In this document: positions 11,492 to 23,286 of the stretch, piece by piece | Layout of the letters: each line of letters starts with the position of its first letter | Position numbering within the stretch: position 1 is the first letter of the stretch | NCBI RefSeq assembly: GCF_024679095.1 | Contig: NC_066517.1 | Span: 21,087,540-21,151,539 of the forward strand | Reading direction: 5' to 3' | DNA from: Eriocheir sinensis | Lineage: Eukaryota; Arthropoda; Malacostraca; Decapoda; Varunidae | DNA: 64,000 nt | The notes under the pieces: generated by a model | What the model saw: the letters and a program-made list of their open reading frames with translations, nothing else | Told to the model about the DNA's origin: nothing | The model's database searches: none | Position numbers and translations under genes: made by a program

Positions 11492-12734
11492 GAAGCTCAA
11501 AGTGAAGAGAAAGATAAAACAAACGAAACCGAAATAATCTTTTTACCGATTGAAGAATAAATAAATAAAAACTGAACCAAACTAAAAAAAAAAGGAGAAA
11601 ATAAAACGAGAGATGAAACAAATAAAACAGATCGAAACACAGACAAAAGGAAGGAATGAAACAACGAAGAAACAAACACGAAAGGAACCCAGAAAGGAGA
11701 ACCAAACAATAGGAACACAAAAACAAACAAATAAAAGACTGGACCAAAACAAACACCTCACCTAATTCTCCTCCTCTCAGATAACCTTCACCAAAAAACA
11801 TCACAAGAAAAACAAAGAAAAACACACAAGACAAATAACATAATAAAACAATTTACCCACAAAGGACCATTTTCCTCTTACCTCCTCCCTCTCTCTCCCC
11901 CCTTTCCGTCGTCCCCTCCCTTCTTCCTTCTCCTCTCCCTTTTTTTATCTTCCCTTTTCCTTCCACCTCCCCTTGCCGTCTCCCTTCTACACGTAACGTC
12001 TTCCTCTTCTCCCCCCTTTTCTCTTCCCTTTTTGTCCCCTTCCCTTCGTCTTCCTATTCCCTTTTCCTTCCACCTCCCTTGTTCTTCCTTAACCTTCCTT
12101 CTCCTACCTTCTCCCTTTCCATTATTTCCCCTTATCTCTCCCTTACTTTTACATGCCTCCTCCCCCTTCTCCCTTCCCTCCAACTCAACCATTTCTACAC
12201 TCGTTGTCTTCTTTTCCCCTTTCCTTCCTTCCCTCTCCTCTTCCCCCTTTTTTTTTGCCTTCACTCCCTTCTTTCACAAACCTTCCTTCCTACCCTTCCC
12301 TTTAATACCTTTTACCTAACTTCCTCCCTTCTTACCTCCCTCACCTCCTCCTGACCTCCCCATCCCCTCATCCTCGTTTCTTCCCCTTGAATCTACTAAA
12401 CCTGCCCCCCGGTGCTCTTTTCTTAGGCTCCAATCCCCTACTTTACGACCAGGGAGGTTTTAACACCCCACTGGGATTAATCTTCACATTTGTATCTCGT
12501 TTAGGGACAATAAATGGTTTGCCGCCAGCCCCCCCGCCCCTCTAGCTTTCTCGCTATCATGATTTGCTTTTCGCTTCACCTTTTCTTTTAGGTCCTATCC
12601 CCATCCTCCTCCTTTTCTTCCCTATCCTCATCCTCCTATTCCTTCTTCTAATCTTATTTTTCTTATCGCGCTCCCCTCTCCTTTAACCATCCTTATTCTT
12701 TTACTCCTTGAATTACTTGAATGAGTTCCGGGAT
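11490..12734. other. A-rich then C/T-rich DNA, no gene seen
   Basis: 11490-11850 is A/C-rich (AAACAAA motifs). 11870-12400 is strongly pyrimidine-rich, and 12400-12734 is mixed. I see no conserved motif or exon. Confidence 0.6.
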
Positions 12735-13075
12735 GCGCTACAAAAATCATTTCATCTCTACGGGCTCAGCATTTTGAAGAACGACTCAAGGGACTCGACA
12801 TCTCTACGTTGGAAAAAATGAGACGCTTACGAGGAGCTCTGATATATCTTCAAATTGTATAAGCTGCAAAATAACCCAAGAAATTGAAATAACAGTCTAC
12901 CGATCCACGCGAGCCGATGTTGTTATAAACACAGGCAGATTATTTTTTTTTTTCTTAAGCCGAGTCAGTCGCCAGTGCAACAACCTTCCTCTGACAACAG
13001 AAAGTGTGAAAACCATCAACTCATTTAGGATTCTCACTGACGGCTACTTTGTTCTTCAGGGGTGAATGTGATCTA
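12735..13075 (+). mobile_element. Non-LTR RT C-terminal remnant
   Basis: In plus frame the sequence reads AQHFEERLKGLD, then STLEKMRRLRGALI. This is the hallmark thumb/C-terminal module (HYEERLKxLxL, then LExRRLRGDLI) of CR1/L2/Jockey-type elements. A stop follows at about 12859. Degraded sequence continues to about 13075, including TTFL(L)-like and SFRILTDG-like stretches. The nucleotide core CAGCATTTTGAAGAACGACT is nearly identical to the reverse complement of 14125-14150, so the two loci share a family. No catalytic domain remains. Confidence 0.65.
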
Positions 13076-13236
13076 ATTTTTGTCTGTTTGTATGTTATAT
13101 TTATCCTCTTATTTTTTTTTTTAATGTTTGGGCCCTGAGTTTAGTTTCAGGGGGAAGATTAGTAATTCTATCCACAGAGTGTTTCTGGACACGCAGGTGG
13201 AGGCGACTGAATAAAGGGAGGGGAGAAGTTCTATTG

Positions 13237-13238
<2 letters not shown>

Positions 13239-13289
<51 letters not shown>
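13239..13289. repeat. (CT)n microsatellite
   Basis: About 25 CT units. Confidence 0.97.
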
Positions 13290-13293
<4 letters not shown>

Positions 13294-13546
13294 TTAACAG
13301 ATAAATCAAATGGAGCATGGGTTCAATTGACAATGGAAAGCAGGTGAGCAGATAATCGCGTTGACAGTTAATTAAGGTATCTTTCTCGTCACCTGTACCT
13401 GCGATGATAGGACTGACGAGGGAGATGAGGAGGAGGTGGACTGTGAGGAAAAAGAATGAGAGAGTGTGAGGGGGAGGAGGTAGAGTAAGAGGAGGAAGGA
13501 GGTAGGGAGTGAGAGCCAGTATGATATATTCGCAGAGGATATATTT

Positions 13547-13745
13547 TTGTTTCCTGTCATAATCCCCCTTGAAAGCCCTACGAGGAAGATGTTTATATTT
13601 TAGTTTTCTGTCATAATCTCCTCTGAAAGCCCAACGAGGATGATTGTTTTTTTCACGATTTCCTCACTCCAGTCTGTTTATAAAATACGTTTCCTTTTAT
13701 TATCTTCCCTGAAAACACTACATAGGAAGATCATGTGTATTTTCT
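13547..13745. repeat. Three diverged copies of a roughly 60-bp unit
   Basis: TTCTGTCATAATC, then CTGAAAGCCC and ACGAGGA(A/T)GAT, recurs at about 13549 and 13603. A weaker third copy lies at about 13690-13745 (TTATTATCTTCCCTGAAAAC, then TAGGAAGAT). Confidence 0.65.
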
Positions 13746-13892
13746 TCCTTTATTTCCTCACATCAATCTGTTTCCATTCGCCCCTCCGAATTCTAAATAA
13801 TAAATGGGGGTTAGCTCGTCCAATTATCACGTGTTATTCCACCTTGTTTTTTTCCCTTCTTGACCTTTCGGGGTTAAATATGAATAATATTT

Positions 13893-13950
<58 letters not shown>
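13893..13950. repeat. (TC)n microsatellite
   Basis: About 29 TC units. Confidence 0.97.
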
Positions 13951-13952
<2 letters not shown>

Positions 13953-13991
13953 AATCTTTCATCTCATCCTTACTATTTTTGGCTTTTTCAG

Positions 13992-14165
13992 GAGAGGCGC
14001 GAGTGAGGAACATAAGAACGTAAGGAGTCTGCAAGAGGCCGGAGAAGGGAAAGGAGGAGGAAAGGAGAGAAAAGTGAGGAAGGAAGATGAGGTCTATCGG
14101 TGAAGAGGAAGAAATGAAGAGGTTGAGTCCCTTGAGTCGTTCTTCATAATGCTGAATCCTTAAAG
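13992..14165 (-). mobile_element. Non-LTR retrotransposon fragments: 3' tail plus RT C-terminus
   Basis: CATAAGAACGTAAGGAGTCT, then GCAAGAGGCCGG (about 14009-14043), matches the 3'-terminal region of the element at 36050-36080. About 80 bp further right, the minus strand reads RIQHYEERLKGLNL, the RT C-terminal motif also seen at 12735. The purine-rich sequence between them replaces the expected coding region. This is either an internally rearranged copy or two nested fragments. Confidence 0.65.
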
Positions 14166-14169
14166 ATGA

Positions 14170-14600
14170 AAGGGAAGGAAGGAGTTCAGAAATTGGAAAA
14201 ACCGAAAACAAGAGGGAGGTGCAATCAAGCGAGATATGAAGAGAAGGGGTGAAGAAAAAGGAGAAATTGGAAAAGGGAGAAAGCGGAACAGTCTGAAAAA
14301 TAAATCATACGGAGCGAGGGAGAAGGAATAAAAGAAACTAGAGAGTGAAGAGATGAGGAATTAAAATCTTAGTGAGTAAAGGTGAAAATTAAGGGGTATA
14401 GAGAATGGCATGAAAGAGGGAAGGAGATGAGTAAAGAGGAGGGAGAAAATTCAGCAAGGAGTGAAAGAAAGGAGTTAGTCTGATCAGCGATTATAGTTAT
14501 GAGAAAAAAAGAAAGACGAAGTGAAAAAAAAAATGGAAGCGAAAATAAGTTGATTGCAGGTAAACGGAGAAGTGGTTTAATATGTCATGGCGAGAGCGAA
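14170..14600. other. Purine-rich spacer, no gene seen
   Basis: G/A-rich low-complexity sequence without a repeat unit I can define. Confidence 0.6.
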
Positions 14601-14603
14601 AGA

Positions 14604-14705
14604 TGGACAGACAGATAGATATAGATAGATAGATAGACAGGTAGGTAGATAGACAGGTAGGTAGATAGACAGGTAGGTAGGCAGAAAGATAGATAGATTG
14701 ATAGA
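14604..14705. repeat. Tetranucleotide GATA/GACA/GTAG repeat
   Basis: GATA units grade into three copies of a 20-bp higher-order unit containing ATAGACAGGTAGGTAG. Confidence 0.9.
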
Positions 14706-14739
14706 GTAAAACTGGAAACTGGACAGGGAGTGAGTCAGG

Positions 14740-15500
14740 CTGTGTTGAAAAAATAATGGAAAAAAGCGAATAGTGAGGGTGAGAGCGGAGAGAGGGAAGG
14801 GGAGGTCAATACAAGGAGGAATAACAAGATGAAGAACACCATTAACAAAAGAGACAGGAGGGGTTAGGGATGGAATGCAGAGAAGAGAGGAAACAAAGAC
14901 GACACAAAAGAAAAAGAAAAATATCGATTTATTGATAACAGGAAGGGGAGAAAGAACAACCTCGACATAGGAACGTAAATGGAGACAGGTAAAAACTGAG
15001 GATAGGAAGAGACAAGGAAAGGGAGACATGGAGGAATGAATGAAGAAGACGGAGGGGAGACGAGGAGTGAATGTAATGAAGATATGGAAAAGGAAGAAAG
15101 GTAAAGAGAAGATGGAAGAAGGGGCGGGTGACGGTACCATAAATAGGTAAAAATAGGAAAAAGAAGAGGAAGAGGAAGGGAGGTTAAAATAAAAGCTGTC
15201 AGAGATATGGAAGGAGAGGAAGAGAGAAAAGAACAAGAGAGGTGGGAAGGAGAAAAATGAATGAATGGAGGGATGGACGGAATAAGGAAGTGAGGCGTAA
15301 GGAAAATCTAAGAGAGAGAGAGGGGGGGGGGGGAATATGGATTGAAAGAGGAAGAGAGGAAAGCTGGGAAAAGGAAAAGAATGAAAAAGTAAAGAAAAGG
15401 AGGCAGGGAGAAGAAGAGATAGAGAGAACACGAGAAAGGTACGCTAAGGATAGGAGACGAAAAAAGGAAGGAAGGAGGAGGAGGAGGAGGAGGAGAGGTA
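14740..15500. repeat. Purine-rich low-complexity DNA
   Basis: G/A-rich plus strand with a short GGA run at about 15475-15495. The large minus frame at 14577-15431 is Ser/Phe/Leu/Pro low-complexity. No gene seen. Confidence 0.75.
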
Positions 15501-15800
15501 AATAAGGGCGTGGAGGCCCAATCCCGCCTCTGTACTTCCTTTTAGGGCGTGTAGAAGCCTCCACCCTCCTCCCTCCACCCTGAGGCAAGGGCGGCACTGT
15601 CTCCTCCACCTTACCTCCACCATGAGTCACCAGCGGCAGGTGTCTCGTGTCGCTCCCCATCCACCTCCTCCCTTAACCCCCTCTATATCAACCCCTCTCC
15701 AAGCCTTCTACAGTTTCCCCCTTTATTCCCCTTACCTCAACTCTTTCTCTTAGTTCCTCCCTTTATCCACCTTCCCCCACTAGCTGCCCCAAGCCCAGCC
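15501..15800. other. Mixed C/T-rich DNA, no gene seen
   Basis: Composition switches from purine-rich to C/T-rich near 15520. No motif recognised. Confidence 0.55.
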
Positions 15801-16015
15801 AGTCAGTCAGTCAGTTAGTTTTTATCAGCCATTTACCTCATGACAGTCGGCCAGTAAGTCTGTCAGCCGGTCATTCAATCGATCAAAAAATAAATCAGTC
15901 AGTCAGTCAGTCTGTCAGTTAGTCAGTGTGTCAGTCAACCAGTTAAACACCACTAGCATGAGACCTATAACCAATCACAGTCACGCATTTTCATATTCAG
16001 TTCGCATGTCAGTCA
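15800..16015. repeat. CAGT-rich cryptic repeat
   Basis: Runs of CAGTCAGTCAG at about 15800 and 15897 are interspersed with one-base variants (CTGTCAG, CCAGTCAG). This is a decayed tetranucleotide array. Confidence 0.75.
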
Positions 16016-16029
16016 ACCAGGCAGTCAGA

Positions 16030-16073
16030 TACCACCATCATCACCACCACCACCACCACTACCACCACCATAA
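16030..16073. repeat. (CAC/CAT)n array
   Basis: ACCACCATCATCACC-type trinucleotide repeats. Confidence 0.9.
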
Positions 16074-16378
16074 GCTACTGAGTTAATGCAGGAACATCAA
16101 CACACCATTCATCATATGACCAACCACCCCCTTCCCTCCCTCCCCTCGTAATCCCCCCATTCATTAAGTCCCTCATTCATTACCCGTGTGTTGCAGTCCC
16201 CCCTCTCCCTCCCCTTAATACCATGTGACAGGGAAATGGGTGCAACAGGGAGGAAGGATGTAAGGGAGAGATGGGATGGCTGAAAAGGGAGGACGGTTCA
16301 TAGCAGAGGAGGGAGAGAGTGAGTGGGGAGGGGAGGACGGTATACAGGGCGTGGAAAAAGTGAAGGGGGCGTGGGTGA

Positions 16379-16985
16379 GAAGGAAAGAATGATAAGATAT
16401 GGAAGGAGGCAAAGAGAGGAAGGGATGAGATGTAGAGGGGGAGAGATAAAGTTGGGAAAGAAGGGGAAGGAGGTAAAGGGAAGGATAAGGAGAAAGAAAT
16501 GGGAAGAGGGGGAAGGGGAAGAGGGGATGAGAAGGAAAGGGTGATAAGAAATGGATGGAGGCAAAGAGAGGAAGGGATGAGATGTAGAGGGGGAGAGAGA
16601 AAGTTGGGAAAGTAGGGGAAGAAGGTATAGGAAAGGATAGGGAAAGAGAAATTGGAAGAAGGAAGAAGGAGAAGGGGGGTGAGAAGGAAAGGGTGATAGG
16701 AAGTGGATGGAGGCAAATGGAGAAAAGGGTTACACATGCCGGGGGATGGGGAGAGTGGGGTGAAAAGGGGAAGGAAGTACAGGGAAGTATTGGGAAAGAG
16801 AAATGGTGAGAGGGAGAAGGGGAAGAGGGGGTGAAAAGAAAAGGGTGAAAAGAAATGGAAGGAGACAAAGAAAGAAAGGGGTGAGATAAGGAGAGTGGAG
16901 TGAGAAGGGGAAGGAGGTATAGGGAAGGATTGGGAAGGTGAAATTGGGGAGGGGGAAGGGGAAGAGGGGGAGGGGGGGGGCGCCA
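16379..16985. repeat. Tandem array, about 152-bp unit, four copies
   Basis: GAAGGAAAGxxTGATAxGA begins at 16379, 16531 and 16683, and GAAAAGAAAAGGGTGAAAAG at 16833. Spacings are 152, 152 and 150. Each unit continues with GGAGGCAAA and GATGAGAT(GT)AGAG, then AAGTTGGGAAAG, then AAGGTA-AGGGAAGGAT. Copies 1 and 2 are most alike; copy 4 is most diverged. The purine-rich unit leaves minus-strand frames open (Ser/Pro/Leu), but nothing suggests translation. Confidence 0.85.
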
Positions 16986-17084
16986 TAAACACAGATTATA
17001 TTCAAGCACCTGACTGGCTCTTGATTGGGGTTGGACAGGTGATTAACGAGGCAATAAGGGAGTGAAGGCAGGTGATACAACATG

Positions 17085-17260
17085 CAGGTGTGGTGATGAT
17101 GGTGATAATGGTGATGATGATGATGATATTTAGTGGTGGTGGTGGTGAGGAAGAAAAGGTAGAAGAGGAAGGTATGGAGAGGGAAACGGGAGAGAAAGAG
17201 GAAGATAATGATAATAATGACTGTGATGAAAAACGAAGAAAATCAGACGAGGAAGGAAAC
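17085..17260. repeat. GATG/GGTG-rich cryptic repeat and A/G-rich DNA
   Basis: ATGGTGATAATGGTGATGAT-type repeats followed by GGTGGTGGTGG. No gene seen. Confidence 0.7.
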
Positions 17261-17485
17261 TAAGAGGAATAGAAACAAGACGATATGTTGAATAGGAAGA
17301 GCAGATGATTGTAAAAAAAAAGAAACATGACCAAAAAATAATTCAAAAGATGAACGAGAACAAAACATCGCACGAGGAAGAGAAGACAAGAGAAGTAGAG
17401 AGAGAAGAGAGGAGGAAAAAAGTGGTAAAGCAAAAACAAAGATGAGACTTATAAAGAGAGAGAAAGAAAACGGAAGGAGACAGGG

Positions 17486-17519
17486 CGGCGGCGGCGGTGG
17501 CGGCGGCGGCGGCGGTGAT
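17486..17519. repeat. (CGG)n trinucleotide array
   Basis: About ten CGG units with two TGG variants. It is the only CGG array I see in the window and is markedly GC-rich against AT/GA-rich surroundings. Confidence 0.93.
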
Positions 17520-17689
17520 GGGGGAAGGAAGAAGGGAGTCCGCAAAAAGGAAATTACATAACCGGGCAGAATCATATTACCGAGGAAGGTCACGCTGTGG
17601 CAAAAAAAAAAAAAAAAAAAAGGAAAAGAAAACAACAAGGAGAAGAAACTGGAACGAAGAAATCTGAGTCAAAGAAAAGCGAAGAGAGG

Positions 17690-18245
17690 AAGAGGAGGAG
17701 GAGGAGGAGGAGGAGGAGGAGGAGGAGGAAAGGAAGGAGGAAGATGATTTAAAGAAGTAGCTGTAAAAGGAACAAGAACAAAAAGAAAATAAAAGAAACA
17801 GGAACGAAGAAATCTGAATCACAGGAAGACGAAGGAGTTGGAGGAGGAGGAGGAGGAGAAGGGGGGTTGGAGAAGGAGGAGGAGGAGGAGGAGGAGGAGG
17901 AGGAGGAGGAGAAGGAGAACAATAAGAAGAAATCAGTTGAAAAATAATGAGAAGGAAGTGGAAACGAAGGAAGAGAAAGAGGAGGAAACGGAAAAAAAAG
18001 AGAAAGAGGAAATGGTGAGAGAAAACGAGGAGGAAGCGGAGAGAAAAAGAGGAGGAGGAAGCGGAGAGAAAAAGAGGAGAAAACGAAGAGAAGCAGGAAG
18101 AAACGGAGAAAGAGAAAGACGAAGAAACTGTGAAAGAGGAGAAGGAAGAAAAGCAACAAGAGAAAGAGGAGGAAACGGAGAGAGAGAAAGAGAAGAAAAT
18201 GGAGGAAGACGTGGAGAGAAACGAGGAAAAAATCAATAAGAAAGG
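17690..18245. repeat. (GGA)n arrays and Glu/Arg-type purine-rich DNA
   Basis: GGA arrays at about 17690-17730 and about 17837-17912. The G/A-rich stretch to 18245 keeps plus frames open as Glu/Lys/Arg strings. The near-duplicate string GGAACGAAGAAATCTGA(G/A)TCA at about 17650 and 17802 shows local duplication. No gene supported. Confidence 0.85.
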
Positions 18246-18527
18246 ATCATCACCACAGCCGTCACCGTCACCATGTTTTCCCCATTTGGCAAACAGACGT
18301 CACCTCAAGGGGATCAGAGACTCTTTAAAAGGTATCTGAAGCTCTTATGGCACTTACGAGACGAATGTTTTTTTTTTTTTTCATAATGATATCAAAGAGG
18401 ATGGAAGGATGAAAACTTGCTTCTCTCTCTCTCTTTTCTTGGGTATTCGTTAATACTTATAAAAAAAAAGTTGATGGAGCGGCCCTCAGGAAATATGATT
18501 GATTGCCTTTTACTTGTTTTCATGAAG

Positions 18528-18900
18528 TGGTGGTGGTGGTGGAGGCGGTGGTGGTGGAAGGTAACGAAAGAGAAAACCACCTCCACTGACATCCTTTATC
18601 ATTCTTCGTCTTATCTGGCAACACTTCCACCACCTCCACACACAATCATCAATCACCATCACCTCCACCACCACCACAACCACACCATCCACTGCTATCC
18701 ACCGTAACCACAGGCCTTCCCCCAATCACTAACCACCCTTACCACTATCACCACCATCACCATAACCTACCATTCTCCACGACCCTCACCACTACCAACC
18801 ATCGCCATCAATATTACCATTCAGTGCTTTTCACCACCGCCATCACCACCACTATCACCACCACCTAAACTAACACTACTCACCACCATCATCACTATTA
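18528..18900. repeat. (GGT)n then CAC/ATC-rich cryptic repeat
   Basis: GGTGGT at about 18528-18560 is followed by about 270 bp of CCACCA/CATCAC-rich sequence on the same strand. The two are reverse-complementary in composition, so extensive intramolecular pairing is possible. From 18246 to 18527 I see nothing beyond a T-run near 18370. Confidence 0.8.
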
Positions 18901-19333
18901 CCCCGTCGACCACCTCTAAGCTCTGTACCATTAGAGGCAACACGGAGAATACACCTGAGCCTATTAACTGCTAAGGAGGTGAAATGTAAAGAAAACGGGA
19001 GCTTAATTCATTAGTGTGTTGTCTCCGGGAGCGGTGCTGAGCCTCTGGTGTTTGAGGGGAACTGAATTAATTTGCTCTAGACAACAAACACGGGGACACT
19101 GTACGCAGTCTGTGTTGCCTTTGTTTGTGTGTTTGGATGTCCTCTGATTAACGGCCTGTCTGAGTTTTTGTTCCTCGTTGCAATAGATTTCGTTTTTTAT
19201 TTGTTGTAATTTTTTCATTTGTTTAGTTTTTCATTATAACTGTTGTCATACCCCCCCTCCCACACACACACACACATGCACAGACATTCACATCCTCACA
19301 TAAAATTTACGACTGATACATACATAACAACAA
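18901..19333. other. Low-copy-looking DNA, no gene recognised
   Basis: Mixed composition with a short AC run at 19260-19275. No coding frame with recognisable motifs. Confidence 0.5.
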
Positions 19334-19341
19334 TAATAACG

Positions 19342-19412
<71 letters not shown>
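19334..19412. repeat. (AAT)n array
   Basis: About 26 units of AAT. From 19413 to 19940 I see mixed sequence with no gene. Confidence 0.96.
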
Positions 19413-19418
<6 letters not shown>

Positions 19419-19948
19419 AAATAATAATATCAACTGCTCATGTGCCTTCCTATTGAGACACTTCCCTTTTAATTGCTCTTACAAGGACGTGCTGAAATCA
19501 AAATCATTGTTATTATCATTATTTTTATCATTACTATTATAAGCATACCAAAAAATCCAAACACACAGGGATACTCAAACAGATACACAGACAATAAATA
19601 AACAAAATAAAACATACAAATCGATAATGAGCAAACACCTGCCTCGGGAACACCTGAGGCTGAAGGGCAACAACAAACTACCGCGCGGTGATGGGGACCG
19701 ACAAACTAAGGGGTGGGAGCGAAGGGCACGTGGCAGGGGGAAGTTAATTACATCTCTACCTGAGGGACTCCGCCGTGTGCAGTAAACCAATTTGAAGAGG
19801 CGTAGGCGCGCAAAGCAATGGATGTTATTATGGATCCAGGTCACTGAAGGTAGGGAGAATCAGGACATGAGAAAAATGTTGTGATTTGTTTTACGGGAAG
19901 TGAGTCAAACTAATCTTTTGTTTTTTACGTCATTTTTACGGACTGAGT

Positions 19949-20437
19949 CAGAAAAAAAAATGGGTAGAAAAGCGTTTAGTTGGGGATTAAGGGGAGAGAG
20001 GAGGAAAGATATAACGGCAATTTTTTTTTTTTTTTTTTTACTTTTTGAACGATGTGATTTTTGTTTTTATTTCCTCTGTGGGTGCTTTATTTTATTTTAT
20101 TTTATTTTCATCATTTTATTTGTTTTCATCATTCATCATTTTTTGCTTCTATCATTCTTTATGGAAAATGAGTCAGGGCAGATCTTTAGCTTTCAAAATT
20201 TTTACGGGAATTCATTTAAACTTATGGCGTAAATTAAGGTGAACTGAGAGGGAAGGAATAACGAAACAGGAGAGAGCAAAAATAAAATAAAATAAAATAA
20301 AACAAAGCACCCACAGAAGAAATAAAAACAAAAATCACAGACCGTCGAAAATTTAAAAAACTGAATTTGCCCCTATTTCTTTCCTCCTCTCTCCCCTTAT
20401 TCCCCAACTAAGAGCTTTTCTACCCATTTTTTCTGTC
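19949..20437. repeat. Long imperfect inverted repeat (arms about 160 bp, loop about 170 bp)
   Basis: The left arm (about 19949-20108) contains AATGGGTAGAAAAGCGTTTA, then GTTGGGGATTAAGGGGAGAG, AGGAGGAAAGA, GTGATTTTTGTTTTTATTTC, CTGTGGGTGCTTT and (TTTTA)n. The reverse complement of about 20279-20437 gives the same blocks in the same order with only scattered differences: AATGGGTAGAAAAGCTCTTA, then GTTGGGGAATAAGGGGAGAG, and so on. The central part of the arms is the least similar. A transcript across it would fold into a long hairpin. It could be a foldback or MITE-type element or a local inverted duplication. I see no clear terminal motif or target-site duplication. Confidence 0.88.
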
Positions 20438-20630
20438 CTTTTTTCCCGTCTCTTCTTCCTCACTCACCCTTCCATCATTTCCTCCCTATTCTTCCCGCCT
20501 TTTCTCTCTTTTCTCATCCCATTCCCCTCACTTTCCTCCTCCTTCTCAACCATTCTAATTTTTATGTTTCTCCTCCTCCCTCTCCGTCTTTCATTCTCTC
20601 CTCCTCCTTCTCCTCTAAGAACGGTGCAAG

Positions 20631-20754
20631 CTGAATAGACTTAGTTATTTTTGGTTTCGGGTGCGTGAGAGAGAGAAAGAGAGAAGGAGAGGAGAAGAAA
20701 AAGCAGAAAGCAGGAGCAAGATGAGTGTGTCCTTCGCTAAGTCTATTTATTCAG
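20631..20754. repeat. Short inverted-repeat pair flanking about 90 bp
   Basis: CTGAATAGACTTAG at 20631-20644 pairs with CTAAGTCTATTTATTCAG at about 20737-20754, allowing a four-base bulge. The interior is purine-rich. It may be a tiny MITE-like element or chance. Confidence 0.5.
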
Positions 20755-20969
20755 TTTATATAATGTCAGCTCGTGCGTACGAACTCAAAAACATTTTAAC
20801 AACTCTCCTCCCGTCCCTTGAGGCAGCTTCCACATGACCAACAACACATAACAACTCAGTCCCTTCCCACACACTCGTGCATCAGGCTTCTTCATCTCAC
20901 GGCACACAAACAAAGCCAAAAAGTCGTCTTCCCCTCGTATTCCCCCTCTCCCTCGGGCAACAAACACGG

Positions 20970-22250
20970 CTGAAGGCAAACAAATCACGTAGTCTGGCAA
21001 GCAAACAAATGATTATGCCTCGTATCCGATCGCTTAAAAGATGGTCCAGACAGATATCTCCAGGCAGGAAGCTTAATGTAACGAAGGAGAGAAAGAATAA
21101 CAAATGAGAATGTATGAATGGGTGGGGTTAGCGGTCAGAGTGTGATGGAGGAGGAGGAGGAGGAAAGAAAAATAGTAATAGAACACGATTGCACGGAGAG
21201 AAAAGAATGGAGGAGGAGAGAGAGAGAGGAGACGCTAGAAAAGAATAAGAAAGGACGACTCAGTAAAAAAAAAAAAAGATGAAACAAACAAGAGTAGACT
21301 TCAATACTGTATTCACGATCACGACTTAAGAGAAACAAATCACGCAGCCTCGCGAGCAAAATTACCCTGCGTATTAGATCGTTTAAAAGAAAGTCCAGGC
21401 ATGTCTTCAGGCGGGCAGGAAGCGAGAGATATCTGTCATGTTTATTTCTTTTATTTTCCATATTAACACTACGGGGAAAATGCAACACAGGATATATAAT
21501 GATTAATAAACAAGAAGTATAAGGTTGGCTTCGTTGGGGAATCGAAGGAAAGAATGGAAAAGGGGGGAGGAAGGGAGGTAATGGGAAAGGAAAAGAAGCA
21601 AGAGGGTGGTTGACAGGAAAGCCATGGAAAGAGAAGGAATAGGAAAAAAAACAACGAATGGGATAAAATAGAAGGGAGGGAAGAGTTAAAGAGAGATAAA
21701 TTGGAGGGGAAAGCGAGGGAGAAAGAAGGAGGAAAAGGAGAGAAGGACGGAAAAGAGGGACGCACACATGGGAAGAATTGGAAAAAAGGGAAGAAGAGGA
21801 GGATGAAAGGCAGGGAAAGGAAGAAAGAGATGCGGGGAGAGGAAAGAATGAAAGAGAGGAAGGAACGAAGCAGGATCAGAGAGGGAGAGAGGAAGGGATG
21901 GGAAGGGAAGGAAGGGAGGGAAGGAGGAGAGAAAGAAAGAGGAGGGAACGAATCAGGATCAGAGAGGGAGAGGGGAAGGGATAGGAGGGGAAAGGATGGG
22001 AGGGAAGGAGGAGAGAAAGAATAACAAATGAGAATGTATGAACGGGTGGGGTTAGCAGGCAGAGAGTGATGAAGGAGGAGGAGGAGGAGGAGGAGGAGGA
22101 GGAGGAGGAGGAGGAGGAAAGAAAAATATAAATAGAACACGATTGCAAGGAAAGAAAAGAATAGAGGAGGAGGAGAGAGAGGAGACGCTAGAAAAAAGTG
22201 AGAAATGACGACTCAGTGAAAAAGATGAAACAAACAAGAGTAGTAAAATC
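20970..22250. repeat. Segmental duplication set (three partial copies)
   Basis: Block X (ACAAATCACG, then AAAAGAxxGTCCAG and GGCAGGAAGC) occurs at about 20983-21070 and 21336-21422. Block Y (GGAGAGAAAGAATAACAAAT, GAGAATGTATGAA, GGTGGGGTTAGC, (GGA)n, AACACGATTGCA, GGAGACGCTAGAAAA, GACGACTCAGT and ATGAAACAAACAAGAGTAG) occurs at about 21085-21300 and 22008-22242. The order is X-Y-X-filler-Y, so a segment of roughly 350 bp was copied and partly rearranged. The GGA tract is longer in the second Y. No gene. Confidence 0.85.
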
Positions 22251-22310
22251 AGACGAAAGTTAGAAGGAAATAAAAATACTTTACAAAGGAAAACGTGAAG
22301 TCATGAAAAG

Positions 22311-23286
<976 letters not shown>

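Noticed and set aside
14577..15431. 284-codon minus-strand frame, Ser/Phe/Leu-rich
   Set aside because: Resembles membrane segments by composition only. It follows the purine-rich strand bias and shows no conserved motif.
19575..19844. Minus-strand exon with a CAG|GTAGAG donor
   Set aside because: The reading frame has no recognisable motif and no acceptor or start context. Composition alone is insufficient.
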